The translations under genes and the position numbers were made by a program. 11,716 bases of DNA from Lachnospiraceae bacterium UBA1778. Lineage in GTDB: Bacteria > Bacillota > Clostridia > Lachnospirales > Lachnospiraceae. Where the stretch lies: assembly GCA_002315255.1 (NCBI GenBank), contig DCGM01000054.1, positions 1 through 11,716 on the forward strand. Reading direction: 5' to 3'. Under the pieces are notes generated by a model. That model was not told the DNA's origin and made no database searches. It saw nothing but the letters and a program-made list of their open reading frames with translations. Below, in pieces: positions 6,504 to 11,716 of the stretch (the stretch's first letter is position 1; each line of letters opens with the position of its first letter).

Positions 6504-7876
6504 TGGTCTTCAGCAGTCTCGTTTTCTTATTTTTGTTCCTTCCCTGCACGTTGATACTCTATTATCTCGTGCCGAAAAATCTAAAGAATCCGGTTCTCCT
6601 TTTAGCAAGCCTCTTCTTCTATTCCTGGGGTGAGCCGGTCTATCTTCTTTTGATGATCTTAAGCATCCTTGTAAACTACGCTTTCGGCCTTTTGATCGAA
6701 CGCTCGAAGGCGCTCGCAAATCCGGCCATCAAGTTCGAGCTTGCGCTCGCCGTACTCTGGAATATCGGCGCCCTGTTTTTCTTTAAATACTATGCTTTGA
6801 TGCAGGATACCTTCCGTTTTCTCCCGGTGCTCAATGTGGCATTGCCGATTGGCATTTCCTTCTACACCTTCCAGGCGCTCTCGTATGTGGTGGACGTCTA
6901 CCGGGGCAAGAATGCAGCACAAAAAAGCTTCATCAGCTTCGCCTTATATATTTCAATGTTCCCGCAGCTGATCGCAGGTCCGATCGTCCGCTATTCCGAT
7001 ATCGAAAGCAGCCTTTCGGAGCGGCCGGCCACTTTTATGAATTTCGGGCTCGGCGTCGACCGCTTTATCCGCGGTCTCGCGATGAAGGTGTTCCTTGCGA
7101 ATAATTTCGGACAGCTTTACGAAACTCTTCAGACAATGCCGGAGAAAACCGTCCTTCTGTTCTGGCTCAGCGCTATCGCCTACGCCTTGCAGATCTATTT
7201 CGATTTCGCCGGGTATTCGGAGATGGCGATCGGGCTTGGCTCAATGTTTGGTTTCCGTTTCCCGAAGAACTTCGACCACCCGTATATGGCGACTTCGGTC
7301 ACGGATTTCTGGAGGAGATGGCACATCTCATTAGGAACCTGGTTCCGCGAATATGTCTATATTCCGTTAGGCGGAAACCGTGTCTCCGTCTTCCGTCACA
7401 TCCTCAATCTTTTAATCGTCTGGATGCTGACCGGACTCTGGCATGGCGCGAGCTGGAATTTCCTCTTATGGGGACTGTATTACGCGATTCTTCTGATCCT
7501 CGAAAAGTATGTCTTTGGGAGGCTGTGGGCGAAAGTGCCGGCGCTTGGACGGATCGTGACGCTGTTCCTCGTCATCATCGGCTGGGTCTTCTTCTCCCAT
7601 ACGAATATTTCTGACGCGTGGGCCTCTATTTCCGGCCTGTTCGGCGTCGGAGCAGCCGGTTTCGCGGATTCTGCCGTCTGGTATTATGTAAAGTCCTACG
7701 GGATTCTGATGATCGTCGGAATCACTGCCTGCACGCCGGTAATCTCGAAAGGGTATCGGTTCCTGCTTTCGAAGGCTCCTGTCCTCGGCGCGGTTATAAA
7801 GGTGGTTCTGTTTATCCTTTGCGTCGCCGCATTGATTTTCGAAAGCTTTAATCCGTTCTTATATTTCAGGTTCTAA
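6503..7876 (+). CDS. MBOAT-family O-acyltransferase (AlgI/DltB type)
   Basis: A 457-residue polytopic membrane protein that passes an activated acyl group, usually acetyl, across the membrane for O-acylation of a surface or secreted glycan. It opens with the standard MVFSSLVFLFLFLP and KNPVLLLASLFFYSWGEP. PIGISFYTFQALSYVVDVYRG and SMFPQLIAGPIVRYSD follow. The conserved WRRWHISLGTWFREYVYIPLGGNR holds H274, and MLTGLWHGASWNF holds the catalytic histidine H314. About ten or more hydrophobic segments span nearly the whole chain. The ATG at 6503 overlaps the DUF4358 stop codon (TAATG) and has AGGAGG 6 nt upstream; the longer in-frame extension upstream is a shadow of DUF4358. It shares an operon with two SGNH-type proteins that are its natural extracytoplasmic partners. 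Length and motifs are normal. Substrate glycan and acyl group are not known. Confidence 0.95.
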   Translation: MVFSSLVFLFLFLPCTLILYYLVPKNLKNPVLLLASLFFYSWGEPVYLLLMILSILVNYAFGLLIERSKALANPAIKFELALAVLWNIGALFFFKYYALMQDTFRFLPVLNVALPIGISFYTFQALSYVVDVYRGKNAAQKSFISFALYISMFPQLIAGPIVRYSDIESSLSERPATFMNFGLGVDRFIRGLAMKVFLANNFGQLYETLQTMPEKTVLLFWLSAIAYALQIYFDFAGYSEMAIGLGSMFGFRFPKNFDHPYMATSVTDFWRRWHISLGTWFREYVYIPLGGNRVSVFRHILNLLIVWMLTGLWHGASWNFLLWGLYYAILLILEKYVFGRLWAKVPALGRIVTLFLVIIGWVFFSHTNISDAWASISGLFGVGAAGFADSAVWYYVKSYGILMIVGITACTPVISKGYRFLLSKAPVLGAVIKVVLFILCVAALIFESFNPFLYFRF

Positions 7877-7921
7877 GATTAACACAAAGGTTTCTAGGAT
7901 AGGTGCAAAGGCGGCTACGAT
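7869..7921 (+). repeat. Imperfect ~21-nt repeat in the MBOAT-DHHW spacer
   Basis: GGTTCTAAGATTAACACAAA (7869-7888, containing the MBOAT stop codon) is followed by a 21-nt unit at 7889-7909 that shares GGTT...CTA.GAT...CAAA with it, and by a partial third unit GGCGGCTACGAT (7910-7921). The copies are diverged. The repeat explains part of the 85-bp gap in an otherwise tightly packed operon. No function is evident. Confidence 0.3.
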
Positions 7922-7961
7922 ATTCCCGAGGTCGTTTATGATAATTCAGAAAGGAGGGTAT

Positions 7962-9284
7962 ATGGATTCTCAGAAAGATAAAAAGAATAGTGCTTTAGCT
8001 ATAAGGATCATTGCCCTCGTTTTTGTGACTCTGCTCCTAAGCTTCGGCATTTTAATCCTCGTTCTTCCGAAAGCGGAGTATTCTTCGCTCGAGAAGCGCG
8101 TGTTAAGCAAGCATCCCGCGTTAACCTCGAATTCTGTGTTATCCGGAAGCTATATGGAGGACGTGGAAGCCTGGATCAGCGATACATTCCCGGGCCGCAG
8201 CCTGTGGGTGCGCCTCTCCTCCGGCCTTCGGAGTCTTTTCGGCATTTCGGAATCGGACGATACGGTTCTTTCGAAGGATGATTATCTCATCGAGCGTTTC
8301 ACGGAAGCCGATAAGTCCGAGGTTCAGGATCTTCTCATCCGTTTTCTGAAAGCAACCGGGATTTCCTCCGAAAGCTCTTCCGGAAACTCTTCTGGAAGCT
8401 CTATCGGCGGTTCTGTCGACGGCTCTGTCGGCGGTTCTGTCGACGGCTCTGCCAGCGATTCTGTCGGCGGTTCTGCCAGCATTCTGATCGTTCCGGATGC
8501 GGTCGGCACTATTCAGAGCGATGCCGAGCTTTCTTCGATTCTTCCGGCCGGCTTCCCGACTGACAATGAGTCGGATTGGCTGGAGCAGTTCTATTCCTCC
8601 TTTAAAGAAAAACTGGATGCCGCAGGTATGACAGAAAAAGTCGCCTTAATCGATTCCCGCGATGCGCTGGCTGCAGAATGGATCAAGGGAAATCAGGTGT
8701 ATTACCGCACCGATCATCATTGGACGACGAAAGGGGCTTATACCGCGTTTTCTTTATGGAAAGCTACTGTTCTTCCCAATGAGCCTGCGCTCACTTATGA
8801 AGCCCACGAGGTCTGTTCTTCCTTCTATGGCACATTGTCGGCGCGGCTTCCGTTCGCTTCCGTCTCCGATTCGGTCGAAATCTATCATTCGGATAAGAGC
8901 CCGGAGGTTCTCGTAAACTATGAGGAAGAAGACCGCATCACCACCTCCCTTTATTCTGCCGACGGATTAACCGGCGGCGATCCGTATGAGGTTTTCCTCG
9001 GCGGAAATTACCCGATCATTACGATCCGCACGACCGCAAAAACAGACCGGAAGCTCTTATTGATCAAGGATTCCTACGCGAATGCCTTTATCGGATTCTT
9101 AACGCCCTACTACTCTGAAATCACGGTAATCGACCCCCGGTACTATAACGGAGACCTTCTTTTGCTTGCGAAACAGGGGCGCTTCGACCACCTTCTGATT
9201 CTTTATAATGCCAATACTTTTTCTGAGGATTCTTCTTTACAGACGGTTCTGGAAGCTGCATTGGCCGGGAAGGAGGAGCCGTGA
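7962..9284 (+). CDS. DHHW-family protein, AlgX/AlgJ-like SGNH acyltransferase/esterase
   Basis: A 440-residue membrane-anchored extracytoplasmic protein. A basic N-terminus and one hydrophobic segment (~12-36, ALAIRIIALVFVTLLLSFG) make a signal anchor. The DHHW motif is at 251-254 in YYRTDHHWTTKGAY, and KDSY at 369-372 lies in LLLIKDSYANAFIGFL. The order D-x-H-W then Ser matches the Asp/His/Ser triad of AlgX, so D251, H253 and S371 are the likely catalytic residues. Residues ~134-172 are a low-complexity Ser/Gly linker built from 12-bp DNA repeats, inserted just before the strand SILIVPDAV. The family is thought to move acyl groups from the MBOAT partner onto glycans, but this has been shown mainly for alginate enzymes. 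The ATG at 7962 has AAGGAGGG close upstream; an in-frame ATG at 7938 with GAGG 6 nt upstream would add 8 residues. The stop overlaps the next gene (GTGA). Confidence 0.9.
   Translation: MDSQKDKKNSALAIRIIALVFVTLLLSFGILILVLPKAEYSSLEKRVLSKHPALTSNSVLSGSYMEDVEAWISDTFPGRSLWVRLSSGLRSLFGISESDDTVLSKDDYLIERFTEADKSEVQDLLIRFLKATGISSESSSGNSSGSSIGGSVDGSVGGSVDGSASDSVGGSASILIVPDAVGTIQSDAELSSILPAGFPTDNESDWLEQFYSSFKEKLDAAGMTEKVALIDSRDALAAEWIKGNQVYYRTDHHWTTKGAYTAFSLWKATVLPNEPALTYEAHEVCSSFYGTLSARLPFASVSDSVEIYHSDKSPEVLVNYEEEDRITTSLYSADGLTGGDPYEVFLGGNYPIITIRTTAKTDRKLLLIKDSYANAFIGFLTPYYSEITVIDPRYYNGDLLLLAKQGRFDHLLILYNANTFSEDSSLQTVLEAALAGKEEP
8397..8480 (+). repeat. 12-bp tandem repeat array (Ser/Gly linker) inside the DHHW gene
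   Basis: Seven in-frame 12-bp units encode SSIG-GSVD-GSVG-GSVD-GSAS-DSVG-GSAS. Two adjacent 24-bp blocks (8409-8432 and 8433-8456) differ at only two bases, which points to recent duplication. Being a multiple of 3, the unit can expand or contract without breaking the frame. A non-repetitive Ser/Gly stretch (SSESSSGNSSGSS) precedes it. Confidence 0.85.
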
Positions 9285-10282
9285 AAAAGTGGATGAAATG
9301 CGGAATCGCTGTGATTCTCGGATTTGCGATGCTGTTTGTAGCCGTGTTTTTCATTGATACGATGAAGGATAAAGCGCGGAATGTCAGCACGCCCGGTCAG
9401 GAGTCCTATGTGGCTGCCTTAAACGATGGAGACCTGCGTGAAATCAATGCTGCGATCCGCTCCATCGAAAGCGAGCTGGCCGCCGAGGCCGAAAGCCGCG
9501 CAGCTGCCGAAAGCAGTGCAGAGCCGTCCGACGGAAGCAGTGAAAATCCGCCCACGGAAAGCGAACCTGTAAGCGAAAGCGAGCCTTCCACAGGCGAAGA
9601 GACATCCTCTACGCCGACCGAAGCGGATAGCACTGCTTCGGAACCGACTTCAGGAAATGATGCGCTCCGGCTTCTCAAGCTTCCTCTTTCGGAGCTTCAG
9701 GCGTTCATTACAGACGAGCTCAATGCGAACTCGATAACCGCCTTATCTTCGGATGAACTCGCCGAAATCCGCGCAAGATTTGACCGCACCGTTTTCTTCG
9801 GGGACTCGATGGCACAGGCGTTCATTGAGTACGAACTGATCGACGCCACAAAGGTCGTTTATAAGCGCGGCGGGACGATCGATACGATAACCGAGAAAAC
9901 CTCCAGCGTCGCCGGAAAACTGCCGGAAAAAGTCGTAATTTTCACCGGTCTCAATGACTGTAATCATTATATGGAGCGGATGGACGCCTATGAAGCGGAC
10001 TATCGGAAGATGCTTGATGAGATTATCCCGATCGTCGGCGCATCGAACGTCTACGTCCTCTCTCTCACCCCGCCCTCCAATGCCTTCGGCGCGACGCGGG
10101 CGGACCTCGCGCAGGCCCCGGTATTCGACCAGCGGTTACGCGAAATCTGCCAATCCACAGGCGTCAACTATATCGACCTCTACTGGATGGTCCGCCAGAG
10201 CCGGTACCGCGGCGATGGGATCCATTTCGATAAGCTGTTCTATCAGGAGCTTCTCCGGTATCTGTACGTGTATATCCCGTAA
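9281..10282 (+). CDS. SGNH/GDSL-family hydrolase with stalk, membrane-anchored
   Basis: A 333-residue protein starting at GTG, which overlaps the DHHW stop codon by 4 nt (GTGA) and has AAGGAGGAG just upstream. Residues ~5-26 are a hydrophobic signal anchor. Residues ~62-126 are a long Ser/Glu/Pro/Thr-rich stalk that would hold the catalytic domain away from the membrane, possibly through the cell wall. The SGNH blocks are in order: FFGDSMAQ (nucleophile S176), the RGGT region (G197-G198), GLNDCN (N225) and DGIHFD (D312, H315). It probably acts as an O-acyl esterase or transferase on the glycan modified by the MBOAT/DHHW pair. With DHHW it makes two SGNH-type enzymes in one operon, as in alginate acetylation. 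Direction of the reaction and substrate cannot be read from sequence. Confidence 0.9.
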   Translation: MKKWMKCGIAVILGFAMLFVAVFFIDTMKDKARNVSTPGQESYVAALNDGDLREINAAIRSIESELAAEAESRAAAESSAEPSDGSSENPPTESEPVSESEPSTGEETSSTPTEADSTASEPTSGNDALRLLKLPLSELQAFITDELNANSITALSSDELAEIRARFDRTVFFGDSMAQAFIEYELIDATKVVYKRGGTIDTITEKTSSVAGKLPEKVVIFTGLNDCNHYMERMDAYEADYRKMLDEIIPIVGASNVYVLSLTPPSNAFGATRADLAQAPVFDQRLREICQSTGVNYIDLYWMVRQSRYRGDGIHFDKLFYQELLRYLYVYIP

Positions 10283-10314
10283 ATGTGGGATGTCCCGAAA
10301 AGGGCGTGTACATA

Positions 10315-10374
10315 GAAAAAAATGCAAGCGTGCATATTTTTCGATGGAAAAAGATGCACGCTTGCATTTTTTTC
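10315..10374. terminator. Long hairpin terminator after the acylation operon
   Basis: The 21-nt arms 10315-10335 and 10354-10374 are exact reverse complements, with the core ATGCAAGCGTGCAT / ATGCACGCTTGCAT flanked by A7 and T7. Inside, after one A-G mismatch, TTTTTC (10337-10342) pairs with GAAAAA (10347-10352) around a GATG loop, so almost all 60 nt fold. The outer A7/T7 gives a U-tract on both strands. It lies 32 nt after the SGNH stop codon and 34 nt before the ATPase start. Confidence 0.85.
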
Positions 10375-10408
10375 GATATTGTAGTATCTTGATGACGGAG
10401 GTGGAACT

Positions 10409-11716
10409 ATGCTAAAAAGAAAAGCTCTTGCCCAACTGAAGAAATGGAAATCTTCTCAAAATAAAAAAAGTCTCATCGTATCCGGTACCCGTCAGATCGG
10501 AAAAACTTATATTATCCGAGAGTTCGGGAAGGAATATGATTCTTTTATCGAACTCAATTTTTTAGAGAATCCGGGGTTAAGCAGCCTTTTTGCGGGAAGC
10601 CTTTCCGCGGATACGATTCTTATGGGAATCCGCTTAATCATGCCCGAAGTTCATATCATTGAAGGCAGTACGCTCCTCTTCTTTGATGAGATCCAAGATT
10701 GTCCGGAAGCCATCACCGCTTTAAAGTTTTTAGCCGAAGACTCTCGCTTTGATACGATTGCTTCAGGTTCCGCTCTCGGAATGGCCTATAACCGTACCAG
10801 TTCCTTCCCGGTAGGTTATGTGGACTATCTCGATATGAGTTCTCTGGATTTTGAAGAGTTTTTGTGGGCCTTGAACGTTGAGGACGATATCATTGCCCAT
10901 GTGAAAGACCGCTTTCATACACTCTCCCCTGTGGAAGAAGCGATTCATGACCGTTTTATGGAGCTTCTGCGCCAATATATGGTGCTCGGCGGAATGCCCG
11001 AGGTCATTAACGCTTTCTTGGCTGAGAAGGATTATCATTCCGCTTATGAAGTTCAGAAGCGGATCTATCGGGATTACCTGGCAGATATAGCGCGCTTTGC
11101 CCTGCCGTCAGAAAAGTTAAAAGCTGAAAAATGCTATCGCTCCATTCCGGCACAGCTTATGAAGGATAATCACAAGTTCCAATACAGCGCTGTAGAGGAA
11201 AAGGGAAATGCCAGAAAATTTGAGACCAGCATTGACTGGCTGGAAAGCTCTCATATGGCTGTCAGTGTAAAAAATGTCGGTTTCGTAGAATACCCGCTCA
11301 GTCTTCACGAAGTCACGGACAATGTTCGCCTCTATCCGACAGATATCGGTCTTCTCATTTGCACATTTGATTATTCCATCATGCGAGCATTGCTTAGCGA
11401 AGTTCCCGATGCTGATTCTGCTTCAATCATTCTAAAGACTGCCAAAGGCGGGCTATATGAAGCCTTAATCGCAGATATGCTGATAAAGAAAGGCTATTCC
11501 GACCTGCACTTCTATCGAAACGAAGCCGGAACTGCTGAAGTGGAGTTCCTTTTGGAAGGTGAACTCGGTATAACACCGGTTGAAGTGAAAGCTGGCAGAT
11601 CGAAAACAAGGAGCCTCGATAATCTCCTAAAAAAGCCCGATATTCTGCGAGGTTATAAGCTGTCCAATCAAAATGTCGGTGTAGATGAAAAGAAAGTTAC
11701 GTTGCCTTTGTATATG
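10409..11716 (+). CDS. AAA_14/DUF4143 ATPase, 3'-truncated by window edge
   Basis: The frame is open from the ATG at 10409 (GGAGGTGG, with 7 nt between GGAGG and the start) to the last base: 436 codons, no stop. The ATPase domain carries Walker A GTRQIGKT (26-33), Walker B LLFFDEIQ (D93-E94) and IASGSALG, as in the AAA_14 family. The second half is DUF4143: QYMVLGGMPEVI, YRDYLADIARF, LYPTDIGLL, then a nuclease-like end with E351 (GGLYEALIADML), AEVEF (E380, where the family usually has EVDF) and PVEVKAG (E392, K394), reminiscent of PD-(D/E)XK folds. The ending VTLPLYM suggests only a few residues are missing. Such proteins are common accessory ATPases in bacteria and archaea, with no agreed function. 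A terminator separates it from the acylation operon. By eye it is more AT-rich than its neighbours, which could reflect transfer. A weak promoter-like TTGCAT-17-TATCTT (10362-10390) overlaps the hairpin. Confidence 0.9.
   Translation, partial: MLKRKALAQLKKWKSSQNKKSLIVSGTRQIGKTYIIREFGKEYDSFIELNFLENPGLSSLFAGSLSADTILMGIRLIMPEVHIIEGSTLLFFDEIQDCPEAITALKFLAEDSRFDTIASGSALGMAYNRTSSFPVGYVDYLDMSSLDFEEFLWALNVEDDIIAHVKDRFHTLSPVEEAIHDRFMELLRQYMVLGGMPEVINAFLAEKDYHSAYEVQKRIYRDYLADIARFALPSEKLKAEKCYRSIPAQLMKDNHKFQYSAVEEKGNARKFETSIDWLESSHMAVSVKNVGFVEYPLSLHEVTDNVRLYPTDIGLLICTFDYSIMRALLSEVPDADSASIILKTAKGGLYEALIADMLIKKGYSDLHFYRNEAGTAEVEFLLEGELGITPVEVKAGRSKTRSLDNLLKKPDILRGYKLSNQNVGVDEKKVTLPLYM

Noticed and set aside
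8324..8509. Minus-strand ORF rich in PTEPP/PTEPS repeats
   Set aside because: It is the antisense of the Ser/Gly repeat in the DHHW gene, with no start signals of its own.
10274..10304. Series of mutually complementary blocks (ATCCC, GGGAT, GTCCC, AGGGC) after the SGNH gene, attenuator-like
   Set aside because: The blocks are only 3-5 bp, overlap the stop codon, and are followed by an unconditional strong terminator. Chance is the simpler reading.
10763..11609. Minus-strand ORFs within the ATPase gene
   Set aside because: They are shadows of the AAA_14/DUF4143 frame, which has Walker motifs and a good SD and is open throughout.

Overview
The window looks like a chromosomal segment of a low-to-mid GC Firmicute, most likely a gut- or rumen-type Clostridia (Lachnospiraceae or a relative). 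The reasons are the strong AGGAGG-type ribosome binding sites, the abundance of AraC regulators, and an MBOAT / DHHW / DUF4358 gene set familiar from that group. No rRNA, tRNA, CRISPR array, insertion sequence or phage gene is visible.

Left part (1-5885): the C-terminal part of an AraC-type regulator runs in from the left edge and ends at a strong bidirectional terminator (1240-1270). Facing it is a leftward pair: an FAD-dependent oxidoreductase (4859 to 3558) followed by a cytoplasmic GH3 beta-glycosidase (3429 to 1273). A second AraC regulator, with a PocR-type ligand-binding domain, is divergently transcribed at 5022-5885 and is the obvious candidate controller of the pair. Together they look like a small sensing-and-catabolism module for a glycoside.

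Middle part (5886-10282): a four-gene rightward operon for O-acylation (probably O-acetylation) of a cell-surface or extracellular glycan. It holds a DUF4358 membrane-anchored protein, an MBOAT acyltransferase (AlgI/DltB type), a DHHW-family protein (AlgX/AlgJ-like SGNH fold) and a second SGNH/GDSL hydrolase with a long S/E/P/T-rich stalk. Genes 1-2 and 3-4 overlap by 1 and 4 nt. The MBOAT protein would pass acyl groups through the membrane, and the two anchored SGNH proteins would transfer or remove them outside. The first gene carries a -1 frameshift at a T7 run, and the DHHW gene contains a 12-bp tandem repeat array inside its fold. These are the two most unusual features of the window.

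Right part (10283-11716): a near-perfect long hairpin terminator closes the operon. After it comes an AAA_14/DUF4143 ATPase gene that runs off the right edge and looks more AT-rich than its neighbours.

Nothing here amounts to a clearly new defence or mobile system. The best leads are the frameshift in the acylation operon, the expandable repeat in DHHW, the leader peptide with alternative pairings ahead of the GH3 gene, and the paired TTGCAAAA sites in the divergent promoter.
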